A stretch of 64,000 nt of DNA from Mycobacterium sp. NBC_00419 (GTDB lineage Bacteria > Actinomycetota > Actinomycetes > Mycobacteriales > Mycobacteriaceae): positions 5,456,001 to 5,520,000 of the forward strand of contig NZ_CP107931.1 in assembly GCF_036023875.1 (NCBI RefSeq), written 5' to 3'. The position numbers and the translations under genes are program-made. Positions 38,113 through 48,045 of the stretch are shown in pieces. The notes below the pieces were generated by a model. It worked only from the letters and a program-made list of their open reading frames with translations, was not told the origin of the DNA and did no database searches. The first letter of the stretch is position 1, and each line of letters begins with the position of its first letter.

Positions 38113-38847
38113 GTGCCACTGATTCTTCTTCCTGCCGTCGACGTGGTCGAGGGCAAGGCGGTCCGCCTGGTACAGGGCAAGGCCGGAAGCGAGACCGAGT
38201 ATGGTTCGGCGCTCGACGCCGCCCTGACCTGGCAGCGCGACGGTGCCGAATGGATACATCTGGTCGACCTCGATGCGGCGTTCGGTCGTGGTTCCAACCG
38301 TGAGCTGCTGGCCGAGCTCGTCGGCCAGCTCGACGTGAAAGTCGAACTGTCGGGCGGAATCCGCGACGACGAGTCGCTGAAGGCCGCGCTGGCCACCGGC
38401 TGCGCGCGGGTCAACATCGGCACCGCCGCGCTGGAGAATCCGCTGTGGTGCGCCGCTGCCATCGCCGAGTACGGCGACAAGGTCGCGGTCGGCCTCGACG
38501 TGCAGATCGTCGACGGGGAGCACCGGCTGCGCGGCCGCGGCTGGGAGACCGACGGCGGCGACTTGTGGCACGTGCTGGAGCGTCTCGACAGTGAAGGGTG
38601 TTCGCGGTTCGTCGTCACCGACGTCACCAAGGACGGCACGCTGACCGGCCCCAACCTCGACCTGCTCGAGGGAGTCGCCGAATGCACCAACTCCCCGGTG
38701 ATCGCCTCGGGTGGGGTGTCGAGCCTGGACGATCTGCGCGCCATCGCGACCTTGACCGACAGCGGTGTGGAAGGCGCGATCGTCGGAAAGGCGCTCTACG
38801 CAGGCCGATTCACGCTGCCGGAGGCGCTGGCCGCGGTGAGTCAGTAA
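38113..38847 (+). CDS. priA: HisA-family isomerase, probably the dual-function PriA
   Basis: A 244-residue (beta/alpha)8 isomerase acting on ProFAR in histidine synthesis. Catalytic aspartates are at [19 protein letters not shown] and [18 protein letters not shown]. In actinobacteria this enzyme (PriA) also performs the TrpF step. That fits here because neither the trp cluster at 41312-46405 nor the rest of the window has a trpF gene. The start is GTG at 38113, three bases after the hisH stop. Dual activity is inference from context and lineage. Confidence 0.88.
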   Translation: MPLILLPAVDVVEGKAVRLVQGKAGSETEYGSALDAALTWQRDGAEWIHLVDLDAAFGRGSNRELLAELVGQLDVKVELSGGIRDDESLKAALATGCARVNIGTAALENPLWCAAAIAEYGDKVAVGLDVQIVDGEHRLRGRGWETDGGDLWHVLERLDSEGCSRFVVTDVTKDGTLTGPNLDLLEGVAECTNSPVIASGGVSSLDDLRAIATLTDSGVEGAIVGKALYAGRFTLPEALAAVSQ

Positions 38848-38852
38848 CCCCG

Positions 38853-39671
38853 ATGGCAGCGCGGTCGGTGGATCTCGAGGCCCTCGTGGCGCAGGCGGCG
38901 GCGATTCTGGATGACGCGTCCGTACCGTTCGTCGCCGGTCACCGGGCCGAATCGGCCGTGCAGAAGAAGGGCAACGACTTCGCAACCGAGGTCGACCTGG
39001 CCATCGAGCGGCAGGTGGTGCAGGCGCTGGAATCGGCCACCGGAATCGGCGTGCACGGCGAGGAGTTCGGCGGCGCGGATATCGAGTCACCCCTGGTGTG
39101 GGTGCTCGACCCGATCGACGGGACGTTCAACTACGCGGCAGGCTCACCGATGGCTGCGATCCTGCTCGGTCTGCTGCGCGAGGGCGAGCCGGTGGCCGGG
39201 CTGACCTGGCTGCCGTTCTCCGACCAGCGCTACACCGCGGTGCGCGGCGGCCCGGTGTACTTCAACGGGGTGGCCCAGCCGCCGATCGACCGCGGCGAGA
39301 TTGCGCAGTGCGTCATCGGGATCGGCACCTTCAACGTCGACTGGGGCGGCCGGTTCCCCGGGCGCTACCGGCTGGCGGTGTTCGAGAACCTCAGCCGGGT
39401 GTGCTCGAAACTACGGATGCACGGCGCGACGGGAATCGACCTGGCCTACGTCGGTGCCGGAGTTCTCGGTGGGGCAATCAGTTTCGGTGATCACATCTGG
39501 GATCACGCGGCCGGGGTGGCACTGGTGCGCGCCGCGGGGGGAGTCGTCACCGACCTGTCCGGCGAGCAGTGGACGGCGTCGTCGCGCTCGGCGCTGGCGG
39601 CCGCCCCCGGGGTGCACGAACACATCATGGAGATTCTGGATCGAGTCGGCTCCCCGGAGGACTACCGGTAA
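38853..39671 (+). CDS. impA: Inositol monophosphatase-family phosphatase (ImpA/HisN-like)
   Basis: A 272-residue Mg2+-dependent phosphatase. Metal-binding motifs are [32 protein letters not shown] (Glu and DPIDGT) and [17 protein letters not shown] near the C-terminus. Its place inside the his operon suggests histidinol-phosphate phosphatase, which this pathway otherwise lacks here; inositol phosphatase activity (for phosphatidylinositol and mycothiol) is the alternative. ATG 38853 lies five bases after hisA. Its TAA overlaps the hisF ATG by one base. Confidence 0.85.
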   Translation: MAARSVDLEALVAQAAAILDDASVPFVAGHRAESAVQKKGNDFATEVDLAIERQVVQALESATGIGVHGEEFGGADIESPLVWVLDPIDGTFNYAAGSPMAAILLGLLREGEPVAGLTWLPFSDQRYTAVRGGPVYFNGVAQPPIDRGEIAQCVIGIGTFNVDWGGRFPGRYRLAVFENLSRVCSKLRMHGATGIDLAYVGAGVLGGAISFGDHIWDHAAGVALVRAAGGVVTDLSGEQWTASSRSALAAAPGVHEHIMEILDRVGSPEDYR

Positions 39672-40444
39672 TGGATGTTGCGGTACGTGTGATTCCCTGC
39701 CTGGACGTCGACGCCGGCCGGGTGGTCAAGGGAGTGAACTTCGAAAACCTGCGTGACGCAGGCGATCCCGTCGAACTTGCCGCGGCCTACGACGCCGAGG
39801 GCGCCGACGAGCTGTGCTTCCTCGATGTGACGGCATCGTCGTCGGGCCGGGCCACCATGCTCGACGTGGTGCGCCGCACCGCCGAGCAGGTGTTCATCCC
39901 GCTGACCGTCGGCGGCGGTGTGCGCTCGGTGGCCGACGTGGACTCGCTGTTGCGTGCCGGGGCGGACAAGGTGTCGGTGAATACCGCGGCGATCGCACGC
40001 CCGGAGTTGCTCGCGGAGCTGTCCCGCCAGTTCGGATCGCAGTGCATCGTGTTGTCGGTGGATGCCCGAACGGTGCCGGAGGGTTCGCCGGCCACGCCGT
40101 CGGGCTGGGAGGTCACCACCCACGGCGGACGTCAGGGCACCGGGATCGATGCGGTCGAATGGGCAACCCGCGGAGCCGAATTGGGTGTCGGTGAGATCCT
40201 GCTGAACTCGATGGATGCCGACGGCACCAAGGCCGGTTTCGATCTCACGATGCTCAAGGCCGTCCGCAAGGCGGTGACGGTGCCGGTGATCGCCAGCGGT
40301 GGGGCAGGGGCCGTCGAGCATTTCACTCCGGCCGTGCAGGCCGGTGCCGATGCAGTGTTGGCGGCCAGCGTGTTTCACTTCCGTGAGCTGACCATCGGTG
40401 AGGTCAAGTCCGCGATGGCCGCCCAGGGCGTGATCGTCCGATGA
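39671..40444 (+). CDS. hisF: Imidazole glycerol phosphate synthase, cyclase subunit
   Basis: A 257-residue (beta/alpha)8 cyclase forming imidazole glycerol phosphate and AICAR with ammonia from HisH. The catalytic aspartates are in [19 protein letters not shown] and [47 protein letters not shown] is the phosphate-binding stretch. The start is ATG at 39671, overlapping impA. The stop overlaps hisI (ATGA). Confidence 0.96.
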   Translation: MDVAVRVIPCLDVDAGRVVKGVNFENLRDAGDPVELAAAYDAEGADELCFLDVTASSSGRATMLDVVRRTAEQVFIPLTVGGGVRSVADVDSLLRAGADKVSVNTAAIARPELLAELSRQFGSQCIVLSVDARTVPEGSPATPSGWEVTTHGGRQGTGIDAVEWATRGAELGVGEILLNSMDADGTKAGFDLTMLKAVRKAVTVPVIASGGAGAVEHFTPAVQAGADAVLAASVFHFRELTIGEVKSAMAAQGVIVR

Positions 40445-40785
40445 GCCTGGACCCGCAGATCGCCAAGCGGCTCAAGCGCGACGCCAACGGGCTGTTCGCC
40501 GCGATCGCCCAGGAGCGCGGCACCGGCGACGTCCTGATGGTCGCCTGGATGGACGACGAGGCCCTGGCCCGCACGCTGGAAACCCGCGAAGCGACCTACT
40601 ACTCGCGCTCGCGCGGCGAGTACTGGGTCAAGGGCGCCACCTCGGGTCACACCCAGCACGTGCACTCGGTGCGGCTGGACTGCGATGGCGACGCCGTGTT
40701 GCTGGAGGTCGACCAGGTCGGCGGGGCGTGCCACACCGGCGATCACAGCTGCTTCGACGCCGATCTGCTGTTGGGCGAGGAGTAA
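40441..40785 (+). CDS. hisI: Phosphoribosyl-AMP cyclohydrolase
   Basis: A 114-residue Zn2+/Mg2+ hydrolase opening the adenine ring of PR-AMP. Motifs are [25 protein letters not shown] and [16 protein letters not shown] (metal-binding Cys/His). It is the short monofunctional form; hisE and hisG are not in the window. It is the last his gene and its stop abuts the convergent peroxiredoxin gene. Confidence 0.95.
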   Translation: MSLDPQIAKRLKRDANGLFAAIAQERGTGDVLMVAWMDDEALARTLETREATYYSRSRGEYWVKGATSGHTQHVHSVRLDCDGDAVLLEVDQVGGACHTGDHSCFDADLLLGEE

Positions 40786-41256
40786 CTAGCCCGTCGTCGA
40801 CTTGCGCGACTTGAGAACCTCGAGCGCCTTGTCGGCGTGGGTGTCCATGTTGACCTCGCTGGAGATCACCTCGAGCACCGTGCGATCGGTGTCGATGACG
40901 AAGGTCGTGCGCTTGACGGGCAGGAACTTGCCCAGCAGTCCGCGCTTGACCCCGAATGCGGTGGCCACCGCACCGTCGGCGTCCGACAGCAGCGGGTAGT
41001 CGAAACGCTGGGACTCGGCGAACTTGGCCTGCTTGTCGACCGCGTCGGTGCTGATGCCGACCCGCGAGGCACCGACGGCGGCGAACTCGCCGGCCAGGTC
41101 ACGGAAGTGACAGGCCTCCTTGGTGCACCCGGGCGTCATCGCAGCGGGATAGAAGAACAGCACGATCGGTCCGTCGGCGAGCAGGCTGGTCAGCGAGCGC
41201 ACTGTGCCGGTCTGGTCGGGCAGTTCGAAGTCGGCTACACGGTCACCACGTTTCAT
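40786..41256 (-). CDS. bcpB: Bcp/PrxQ-type peroxiredoxin
   Basis: A 156-residue thiol peroxidase reducing hydrogen peroxide and organic hydroperoxides. The peroxidatic cysteine is Cys44 and the resolving cysteine Cys49 (TPGCTKEACHFRD), the atypical two-Cys PrxQ pattern. VLFFYPAAMTPG and PLLSDADGAVATAFGV fit the family. ATG 41256 is chosen because residues further upstream are a divergent shadow of trpE. The reductant is probably a thioredoxin. Divergent from trpE across 55 bases in which I see no clear -10 or terminator. Confidence 0.9.
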   Translation of the reverse strand: MKRGDRVADFELPDQTGTVRSLTSLLADGPIVLFFYPAAMTPGCTKEACHFRDLAGEFAAVGASRVGISTDAVDKQAKFAESQRFDYPLLSDADGAVATAFGVKRGLLGKFLPVKRTTFVIDTDRTVLEVISSEVNMDTHADKALEVLKSRKSTTG

Positions 41257-41311
41257 GGGTGACCAGGCTACGCCCGTCAATCGGCCACCGTGAGTCTGGG
41301 AAGATGTAGCC

Positions 41312-42832
41312 GTGCACTCCACCCTCGCCGTCACCACCACGCGCGACGAGTTCCGCATTCTGGCCGCTGAACACCGCGTCGTCCCGGTGACCCGCAAGGT
41401 GCTCGCCGACAGCGAGACGCCGCTGTCGGCGTACCGCAAGCTGGCCGCCAGCCGCCCGGGAACCTTCCTGCTCGAGTCCGCCGAGAACGGCCGGTCATGG
41501 TCGCGATGGTCGTTCATCGGCGCCGGTGCGCCCTCGGCGCTGACCGTGCGCGACGGGGAGGCGGTCTGGCTGGGCACCACCCCGCAGGGGGCGCCCACCG
41601 GCGGTGACCCACTGGAGGCGCTGCGCCAGACCATCGAACTGCTGTCCACCGGCCCGCTCGCGGGGGTACCTCCGTTGTCGGGGGGCATGGTCGGGTTCTT
41701 CGCCTACGACTTCGTCCGCCGCCTCGAGCGCCTGCCGGAGTTGGCCGTCGACGATCTCGGCCTGCCCGACATGCTGCTGCTGCTGGCCACCGATCTAGCC
41801 GCCGTCGACCACCACGAAGGCACCATCACCCTGATCGCCAACGCGGTGAACTGGGACGGCACCGCCGACCGCGTCGACGAGGCCTACGACGACGCCGTCG
41901 CCCGGTTGGATGTCATGACCACGGCGCTCGGGCAACCGCTTCCGTCGACGGTGGCCACGTTCTCCCGGCCCGAACCTCGGCACCGCTCCCAGCGCACGAT
42001 GCAGGAGTACAGCGCCGTCGTGGAACGTTTGGTCGGCGAGATCGAGGCCGGCGAGGCCTTCCAGGTGGTTCCCTCGCAACGCTTCGAGATGGACACCGAC
42101 GCCGACCCGATCGACGTCTACCGGATGCTGCGGGTGTCCAACCCGAGCCCGTACATGTATCTGCTGCAGGTTCCCGATGAGGCTGGGGGAACGGCGTTTT
42201 CGATCGTCGGGTCCAGTCCCGAGGCGTTGGTGACGGTCCAGGATGGTTGGGCCACAACACATCCCATCGCCGGAACACGCTGGCGGGGTCAGACCGAAGA
42301 GGAAGACCAGCTTCTCGAGAAGGAACTGCTGTCCGACGAGAAGGAACGCGCCGAGCACCTGATGCTGGTCGACCTCGGCCGCAACGACCTCGGTCGGGTG
42401 TGTGTGCCGGGCACCGTGCGGGTGGAGGACTACAGCCACATCGAGCGGTACAGCCACGTCATGCACCTGGTGTCCACCGTGACCGGACTGCTCGCCGAGC
42501 ATCGCTCCGCGCTGGACGCGGTGACGGCCTGTTTCCCGGCCGGCACCCTGTCCGGGGCGCCGAAGGTACGCGCCATGGAACTCATCGAAGAGGTGGAGAA
42601 GACCCGCCGCGGGCTCTACGGCGGCGTGGTCGGCTACCTGGACTTCGCGGGCAATGCCGATTTCGCCATCGCGATCCGAACCGCGCTGATGCGTAACGGA
42701 ACCGCCTATGTGCAGGCCGGTGGCGGCGTGGTCGCGGACTCCAACGGCCCCTACGAGTACAACGAGGCCGCCAACAAGGCCAAGGCCGTGCTCAACGCTA
42801 TTGCGGCTGCCGAGACCCTGGGCGCGCCGTGA
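41312..42832 (+). CDS. trpE: Anthranilate synthase component I
   Basis: A 506-residue chorismate-using enzyme. The N-terminal regulatory part has [18 protein letters not shown], where tryptophan binds in homologues. The C-terminal catalytic part shows [55 protein letters not shown] and [13 protein letters not shown]. The start is GTG at 41312. The partner glutaminase (trpG) and trpD are not in the window. Overlaps the following membrane gene by four bases. Confidence 0.95.
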   Translation: MHSTLAVTTTRDEFRILAAEHRVVPVTRKVLADSETPLSAYRKLAASRPGTFLLESAENGRSWSRWSFIGAGAPSALTVRDGEAVWLGTTPQGAPTGGDPLEALRQTIELLSTGPLAGVPPLSGGMVGFFAYDFVRRLERLPELAVDDLGLPDMLLLLATDLAAVDHHEGTITLIANAVNWDGTADRVDEAYDDAVARLDVMTTALGQPLPSTVATFSRPEPRHRSQRTMQEYSAVVERLVGEIEAGEAFQVVPSQRFEMDTDADPIDVYRMLRVSNPSPYMYLLQVPDEAGGTAFSIVGSSPEALVTVQDGWATTHPIAGTRWRGQTEEEDQLLEKELLSDEKERAEHLMLVDLGRNDLGRVCVPGTVRVEDYSHIERYSHVMHLVSTVTGLLAEHRSALDAVTACFPAGTLSGAPKVRAMELIEEVEKTRRGLYGGVVGYLDFAGNADFAIAIRTALMRNGTAYVQAGGGVVADSNGPYEYNEAANKAKAVLNAIAAAETLGAP

Positions 42833-43422
42833 TCCGTCTCGGGCAATTGCTGTTGGTCGTCGCGGCCGTGGGGCTGTGGGTGGCCTCGCGACTGCCCTGG
42901 GCGGCGATCACCTCGTTCGACGGACTCGGACAACCCAAGACGGCCACGCTCAACGGCGCCGCCTGGTCCAATGCCCTGCTGCCGATGGCGGTGCTGCTGC
43001 TGGCCGCGGCGGTGGCCGGCCTGGCTGTGCACGGTTGGGGGCTGCGCGCGGTGGCGGTCCTGGTCGCCGCGGTGAGCCTGGTGCTGGGCTATCTGGGCCT
43101 CAGCCTGGTCGTGATGCCCGACATCGGGCCCCGCGCCGCTGAACTGGCCCAGGTGCCGGTGGCCTCGCTGGTGGCCAGTGAACGGCACCTCCCGGGTGCG
43201 GCACTGACGTTGGCGGCGGCGCTGTGCACCCTGGTCGCTGCCGTCCTGCTGCTGCGTTCGGCAGGCACCGCCCGGCAGGGTGCAGCCAAGTACGCCGCTC
43301 CCGGAGCGCGGAGGGCGGCCACCCGGGGTGAGGAACCCGAGGCAGGGCTCTCGGAACGGAGCATGTGGGACGCGCTCGACGAGGGCCAAGATCCGACCGA
43401 GTCGAACACCGAGGGTCGGTGA
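42829..43422 (+). CDS. Tryptophan-operon-associated membrane protein (Rv1610 type)
   Basis: A 197-residue protein with four predicted membrane helices ([83 protein letters not shown]) and a basic then acidic cytosolic tail. It belongs to the conserved trp-operon-associated transmembrane family of actinobacteria. Its position between trpE and trpC is conserved in M. tuberculosis. The function is unknown; a role in tryptophan or indole handling is only suggested by context. Confidence 0.8.
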   Translation: MIRLGQLLLVVAAVGLWVASRLPWAAITSFDGLGQPKTATLNGAAWSNALLPMAVLLLAAAVAGLAVHGWGLRAVAVLVAAVSLVLGYLGLSLVVMPDIGPRAAELAQVPVASLVASERHLPGAALTLAAALCTLVAAVLLLRSAGTARQGAAKYAAPGARRAATRGEEPEAGLSERSMWDALDEGQDPTESNTEGR

Positions 43423-43428
43423 CGGGGG

Positions 43429-43506
43429 ATGGCCATCGAGCGGCTACCCTTTCACGGACATCAATGTCACGGTCAGAACCAGCAAGAAGGGACCCGACTG
43501 GCATGA
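43429..43506 (+). CDS. Putative 25-residue ORF coupled to trpC
   Basis: ATG at 43429, two codons after the stop of the upstream membrane gene and in the same frame, opens a 25-codon frame. Its TGA (43504-43506) overlaps the trpC ATG at 43503 in an ATGA arrangement, the pattern used throughout this window. GGGGG directly precedes the ATG without proper spacing. The peptide ([12 protein letters not shown]...) has three His and four Gln but no Trp codon, so it does not look like a tryptophan attenuator leader. It competes with a possible promoter in the same bases. It may be chance. Confidence 0.3.
   Translation: MAIERLPFHGHQCHGQNQQEGTRLA
43445..43450 (+). promoter_or_regulatory. Candidate -10 box for trpC
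   Basis: TACCCT sits in the 80-base gap before trpC, followed by an AAGAAGGGA ribosome-binding site at 43484-43492. It could provide an internal promoter for trpCBA-lgt. There is no clear -35 element. Confidence 0.3.
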
Positions 43507-44321
43507 GTTCGGCAACCGTGCTCGACTCCATCATCGAGGGAGTCCGCGCTGACGTTGCCGCCCGCGAGGCGATCGTGAGCCTCGCCGAGGTCAAGGCAGC
43601 CGCCGAGTCCGCACCCGCCCCGCTTGACGTGCTTGCCGCGCTGCGTGCTCCGGGTATCGCGGTCATCGCCGAAGTCAAGCGCGCCAGCCCGTCACGCGGC
43701 CAACTGGCTAACATCGCAGACCCCGCCGAGTTGGCCCTCGCCTACCAGAGCGGCGGTGCCCGGGTGATCAGCGTGCTCACCGAGGAGCGCCGATTCCACG
43801 GTTCGCTCGCCGACCTCGACGCCGTGCGCGCCGCGGTCAGAATTCCGGTGCTGCGCAAGGACTTCGTCGTCCGGCCGTATCAGATTCACGAGGCCAGGGC
43901 ACACGGCGCAGACATGCTGCTGCTGATCGTTGCCGCACTCGAGCAGCCGGCCCTGGAGTCGATGCTCGAACGCACCGAATCGTTGGGGATGACCGCTCTG
44001 GTCGAGGTCCACACCGAGGAGGAGGCCGACCGGGCGCTGCAGGCCGGGGCCAAGGTCATCGGCGTCAACGCCCGCGACCTCAAGACGCTGGAAGTGGACC
44101 GGGATTGCTTCGCCCGCATTGCGCCGGGCCTGCCGTCGGACATCATCCGGGTGGCCGAGTCCGGTGTACGCGGCACCGCCGATCTGCTGGCCTACGCCGG
44201 TGCGGGCGCCGACGCGGTACTGGTCGGCGAGGGTCTGGTCACCAGTGGGGATCCCCGCAGCGCGGTGGCTGACCTGGTGACCGCGGGAGCCCATCCGTCG
44301 TGCCCGAAACCCGCCCGCTGA
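43503..44321 (+). CDS. trpC: Indole-3-glycerol phosphate synthase
   Basis: A 272-residue (beta/alpha)8 enzyme closing the indole ring from CdRP. Signatures are [15 protein letters not shown] (catalytic Lys and substrate loop), [50 protein letters not shown] and [13 protein letters not shown] 43503 is chosen; upstream in-frame residues are shadow. Monofunctional, with no fused TrpF, which supports the PriA inference for the HisA gene. Confidence 0.95.
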   Translation: MSSATVLDSIIEGVRADVAAREAIVSLAEVKAAAESAPAPLDVLAALRAPGIAVIAEVKRASPSRGQLANIADPAELALAYQSGGARVISVLTEERRFHGSLADLDAVRAAVRIPVLRKDFVVRPYQIHEARAHGADMLLLIVAALEQPALESMLERTESLGMTALVEVHTEEEADRALQAGAKVIGVNARDLKTLEVDRDCFARIAPGLPSDIIRVAESGVRGTADLLAYAGAGADAVLVGEGLVTSGDPRSAVADLVTAGAHPSCPKPAR

Positions 44322-44324
44322 GTC

Positions 44325-45596
44325 GTGGCTGACATCTCGACGCCGAACGTGCCGCGCACCAGTGCGGCCGTTGCCGAGCCGACCACACACGATCCGGACG
44401 CCCGCGGACATTTCGGGGAGTTCGGCGGCCGCTATGTGCCCGAGGCGCTGATGGCCGTCATCGAAGAGGTGACCGCCGCCTACGAAAAAGCCCGCACCGA
44501 TCAGGAATTCCTCGATCGGCTCGACAACCTGCAGACGCATTACGCCGGCCGGCCCTCGCCGCTGTACGAGGCGGTCAGGCTCAGCGAGCACGTCGGCGGA
44601 GCCCGGATCTTCCTCAAGCGCGAAGACCTCAACCACACCGGCTCGCACAAGATCAACAACGTCCTCGGGCAGGCACTGCTGGCCAAGCAGATGGGCAAGA
44701 CCCGGGTGATCGCCGAGACCGGCGCGGGCCAGCACGGCGTGGCCACCGCGACGGCCTGCGCGCTGCTCGGGCTGGAGTGCGTGATCTACATGGGGGCGGT
44801 GGATACCGCGCGCCAGGCGCTCAACGTGGCACGGATGCGGCTGCTGGGCGCCGAGGTCGTCGCGGTGGAGTCGGGCTCGAAGACGTTGAAGGATGCCATC
44901 AACGAAGCCTTCCGCGACTGGGTCACCAATGCCGACGAGACGTATTACTGCTTCGGTACCGCGGCCGGCCCGCACCCGTTCCCGTTGATGGTGCGTGATT
45001 TCCAGCGCGTGATCGGGTTGGAAACCCGCACCCAGATCCTCGCCCAGGCCGGCCGGTTGCCGGACGCGGTGACCGCCTGTGTAGGCGGTGGATCCAATGC
45101 CATCGGGATCTTCCACGCGTTCATCGACGACCCCTCCGTGCGTCTCGTCGGCTACGAGGCCGCCGGTGACGGTGTCGAAACCGGACGCCATGCCGCCACG
45201 TTCACCGGTGGGACGAAGGGTGCTTTCCAGGGCTCGTACTCGTACCTGCTGCAGAACCGCGACGGCCAGACCATCGAATCCCATTCGATCTCAGCCGGAT
45301 TGGACTATCCGGGAGTCGGCCCCGAGCACGCTTTCCTCAAGGACATCGGCCGTACCGAGTACCAGCCGATCACCGACGTCGAAGCGATGGATGCGTTCGG
45401 TCTGCTGTGCCGGATGGAGGGCATCATCCCGGCCATCGAGTCGGCGCACGCGGTGGCGGGCACGGTGAAACTGGCGGCCGAGTTGGGGACCGGTGCGATC
45501 GTGGTGGTCAACCTGTCGGGCCGTGGCGACAAGGATGTCGAGACCGCAGCCAAGTGGTTCGGGTTGATGGACAACCCGGCCAAGGGGGACCTGTGA
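44325..45596 (+). CDS. trpB: Tryptophan synthase beta chain
   Basis: A 423-residue PLP enzyme joining indole and serine. The Schiff-base lysine is Lys109 in [33 protein letters not shown] and [15 protein letters not shown] form the active site and phosphate loop, and [16 protein letters not shown] fits. [14 protein letters not shown] marks the start of the conserved part; the ~27 residues before it are variable. The start is GTG at 44325. It overlaps trpA by four bases. Confidence 0.96.
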   Translation: MADISTPNVPRTSAAVAEPTTHDPDARGHFGEFGGRYVPEALMAVIEEVTAAYEKARTDQEFLDRLDNLQTHYAGRPSPLYEAVRLSEHVGGARIFLKREDLNHTGSHKINNVLGQALLAKQMGKTRVIAETGAGQHGVATATACALLGLECVIYMGAVDTARQALNVARMRLLGAEVVAVESGSKTLKDAINEAFRDWVTNADETYYCFGTAAGPHPFPLMVRDFQRVIGLETRTQILAQAGRLPDAVTACVGGGSNAIGIFHAFIDDPSVRLVGYEAAGDGVETGRHAATFTGGTKGAFQGSYSYLLQNRDGQTIESHSISAGLDYPGVGPEHAFLKDIGRTEYQPITDVEAMDAFGLLCRMEGIIPAIESAHAVAGTVKLAAELGTGAIVVVNLSGRGDKDVETAAKWFGLMDNPAKGDL

Positions 45597-46405
45597 CCGT
45601 TCAGCACAGCCAGCCGGGCCGGCTGGCGAAGGTCTTCGACTCGTGTCGTGCCGAGGGTCGCGCCGCCCTCATCGGGTACCTGCCCACCGGCTATCCCGAC
45701 GTCGAGTCCTCGATCGAGGCCATGGTGGCGATGACCGAATCCGGTTGCGACATCATCGAAGTCGGTGTGCCCTACTCCGATCCCGGGATGGACGGGCCGG
45801 TAATCGCGACTGCGACCGAGACCGCACTGCAAGGCGGAGTCCGGGTGACTGACTCGCTGCGGGCCGTTGAGGCCATCAGCGCTGCCGGTGGCAACCCGGT
45901 TGTGATGACGTACTGGAACCTGGTGTTGCACTACGGCGTTGACGCGTGGGCTCGCGATCTGGCGGCTGCCGGCGGCTTGGGCATGATCACGCCCGACCTG
46001 ATTCCCGACGAGGCCGACAAGTGGTTCGCCGCCTCTGACGCCCACAATCTGGACCGCATCTTCCTGGTGGCGCCGTCCTCGACGCCGGAGCGGCTCGCTA
46101 AGACTGTGCAGTCGTGCCGCGGTTTCGTCTATGCCGCTTCCACGATGGGTGTCACCGGGGCGCGCGACGTCGTGTCGCACGCCGCACCTGAACTGGTGCA
46201 CCGGGTCAAGGATGTCTCCGACATTCCAGTCGGGGTTGGTCTCGGTGTGCGCTCACGTGAGCAGGCCGCCGAGATCGCGTCGTTCGCCGACGGGGTGATC
46301 GTCGGGTCCGCCTTGGTGTCTGCGCTCACCGACGGGGTTCCGGCCGTGCGAGCGTTGACCGAAGAATTGGCCGTTGGTGTGCGACAGAAGGTGCCCGCTT
46401 CGTGA
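45593..46405 (+). CDS. trpA: Tryptophan synthase alpha chain
   Basis: A 270-residue (beta/alpha)8 enzyme cleaving indole-3-glycerol phosphate and passing indole to TrpB. The catalytic Glu is in [20 protein letters not shown] and the Asp in the same loop. [33 protein letters not shown] and [15 protein letters not shown] are typical. The start is GTG at 45593. The stop overlaps lgt (GTGA), so lgt is probably cotranscribed. Confidence 0.95.
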   Translation: MTVQHSQPGRLAKVFDSCRAEGRAALIGYLPTGYPDVESSIEAMVAMTESGCDIIEVGVPYSDPGMDGPVIATATETALQGGVRVTDSLRAVEAISAAGGNPVVMTYWNLVLHYGVDAWARDLAAAGGLGMITPDLIPDEADKWFAASDAHNLDRIFLVAPSSTPERLAKTVQSCRGFVYAASTMGVTGARDVVSHAAPELVHRVKDVSDIPVGVGLGVRSREQAAEIASFADGVIVGSALVSALTDGVPAVRALTEELAVGVRQKVPAS

Positions 46406-47973
46406 CGACGACTGTCCTGGCCTATTTCCCGAGCCCGTCACAAGGTGTCTGGCATCTGGGCCCGGTACCGATCCGCGCCTATGCGCTGTGCATCATCGCC
46501 GGCATCATCGCCGCGCTGATGATCGGGGACCGCCGGTGGGAGGCGCGTGGCGGTGAACGCGGCGTCATCTACGACATCGCCTTGTGGGCGGTGCCGTTCG
46601 GCCTGATCGGTGGCCGGCTATATCACCTGATGACCGACTGGCGAACCTACTTCGGCGAGGGTGGCGCCGGAATCGGCGCGGCGCTGCGAATCTGGGACGG
46701 CGGGTTGGGCATCTGGGGTGCTGTCGCCCTCGGTGGTGTCGGCGCGTGGATTGCCTGCCGGCGCAGAGGGATACCGCTGCCGGCGTTCGGCGACGCGGTC
46801 GCTCCCGGCATCGTGCTCGCCCAGGCGATCGGCCGGCTCGGCAATTACTTCAACCAGGAGCTGTACGGCCGCGAGACGACGTTGCCGTGGGGCCTGGAGA
46901 TCTTCTACCGGCGTGACTCGTCGGGCATGGTCGACGTGCACTCCCTCGACGGCGTGTCCACGGGCCAGGTGGCTGCGGTCGTGCAGCCGACGTTCCTGTA
47001 CGAATTGCTCTGGAACCTTCTGGTTTTCGTGCTCCTGCTGTGGGCCGACCGGCGATTCAAGTTGGGCCACGGACGGTTGTTCGCGCTGTATGTCGCCGGC
47101 TACTGCGTCGGCCGGTTCTGGGTCGAGCTGCTGCGCGATGACACCGCGACGCACATCGCCGGGATTCGGGTGAATTCGTTCACGTCGGTGTTCGTGTTCA
47201 TCGGCGCGGTGGTCTACATCATGCTGGCGCCTAAGGGTCGGGAGGATCCGTCCACCCTCGGTGGTACGCACCCGGATCTCGAGGAGAGCCCTGTCGAGGA
47301 GCTCGCCGAGGAGTTGGTGGCAGCGGCCAAGGGCAGTGGAATCGTTGCCGCCGCGACAGTTGCGGGCGAGCACGAGGCTGAGGATGCCCAGGCCGTCGGC
47401 GATGTGGAGGAAGCCGAGGCAGAGCCAGGGCCGGAGCAGGAGCCTGAGGCCGAACCTGCGGCCGAAGCTGAGCCTGAGCCTGCGGCTGAAGCTGAGCCCG
47501 TAACAGAGCCCGAGCCTGCGGCAGAGGCTGAGCCTGAGCCCGCGGCAGTGCCCGAGCCGGAAGCCGAGGCAGAGCGTGAGCCTGCGGCTGAAGCTGAGCC
47601 CGTAACAGAGCCCGAGCCCGAGCCCGGGCCCGAGCCTGAAGCTGAGCCCGAGCCCGAGCCCGAAGCCGAGCCCGAACCTGCGGCTGAAGCTGAGCCCGTA
47701 GCAGAGCCCGAGCCGGAAGCCGAGGCGGAGCCTGAGCCTGCGGCTGAAGCTGAGCCCGTAGCAGAGCCCGAGCCCGAGCCTGTGCCCGAAGCAGAAGCAG
47801 AGCCTGCGGCAGAGGCAGAGCCTCAGCCCGAGCCCGAGCCTCAGCCCGAGGCGGAAGCAGAGTCTGAGCCCGTGGCAGAACCAGAGCCCGCCCCCACACC
47901 CACGGCGCAACGTCGCGGCTTCACGGGCACGGTCCGCCGCGTCCTCTGGGGTGTCGAGATTCGTCGGGACTGA
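46402..47973 (+). CDS. lgt: Prolipoprotein diacylglyceryl transferase with long acidic repeat tail
   Basis: A 523-residue membrane enzyme that moves a diacylglyceryl group from phosphatidylglycerol to the lipobox cysteine of preprolipoproteins. The core (about residues 1-285) has seven hydrophobic segments and the Lgt signature [28 protein letters not shown]. After [14 protein letters not shown] comes a ~200-residue cytosolic tail dominated by Glu-Pro-Ala repeats. A basic end ([20 protein letters not shown]) follows. Mycobacterial Lgt proteins are known to carry C-terminal extensions; this one is built from near-identical DNA repeats. The start is GTG at 46402. Confidence 0.93.
   Translation: MTTTVLAYFPSPSQGVWHLGPVPIRAYALCIIAGIIAALMIGDRRWEARGGERGVIYDIALWAVPFGLIGGRLYHLMTDWRTYFGEGGAGIGAALRIWDGGLGIWGAVALGGVGAWIACRRRGIPLPAFGDAVAPGIVLAQAIGRLGNYFNQELYGRETTLPWGLEIFYRRDSSGMVDVHSLDGVSTGQVAAVVQPTFLYELLWNLLVFVLLLWADRRFKLGHGRLFALYVAGYCVGRFWVELLRDDTATHIAGIRVNSFTSVFVFIGAVVYIMLAPKGREDPSTLGGTHPDLEESPVEELAEELVAAAKGSGIVAAATVAGEHEAEDAQAVGDVEEAEAEPGPEQEPEAEPAAEAEPEPAAEAEPVTEPEPAAEAEPEPAAVPEPEAEAEREPAAEAEPVTEPEPEPGPEPEAEPEPEPEAEPEPAAEAEPVAEPEPEAEAEPEPAAEAEPVAEPEPEPVPEAEAEPAAEAEPQPEPEPQPEAEAESEPVAEPEPAPTPTAQRRGFTGTVRRVLWGVEIRRD
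47428..47898 (+). repeat. Tandem-like coding repeats in lgt tail
   Basis: A run of GAGCCC/GAGCCT and GCGGCTGAAGCT-type units encoding Glu-Pro and Ala-Glu-Ala-Glu-Pro. Four near-identical copies of a ~39-base unit beginning CCTGCGGCTGAAGCTGAGCC start at 47479, 47581, 47677 and 47737. The spacings (102, 96, 60 bases) are all multiples of three. Unequal recombination could change the tail length without breaking the frame. Confidence 0.85.
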
Positions 47974-48024
47974 ATCCTCCCGCTGCTGGAATCCTGCACG
48001 ACTGAAACTTGTCGGCCACGCGGG

Positions 48025-48045
48025 TATACTCGAACGTATGTTCGA
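48025..48045. promoter_or_regulatory. SOS (LexA) box with abutting -10 at 13E12 gene
   Basis: TCGAAC-GTAT-GTTCGA (48030-48045) is a perfect match to the mycobacterial LexA box TCGAAC-N4-GTTCGA. The -10 hexamer TATACT (48025-48030) shares its last base with the box, and the gene's ATG (48038-48040) is inside it. Transcription should start at about the ATG, so LexA would cover the start of a leaderless message. Confidence 0.9.

Noticed and set aside
41257..41311. Tryptophan attenuator or T-box before trpE
   Set aside because: The divergent gap is only 55 bases with no Trp-rich leader peptide or alternative hairpins, so there is no room for an attenuator.
46618..47910. 430-codon minus-strand open frame with regular Leu/Arg/Gly repeats opposite lgt
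   Set aside because: The periodicity is simply the complement of the Glu-Pro-Ala coding repeats. The plus-strand frame carries the Lgt signature.
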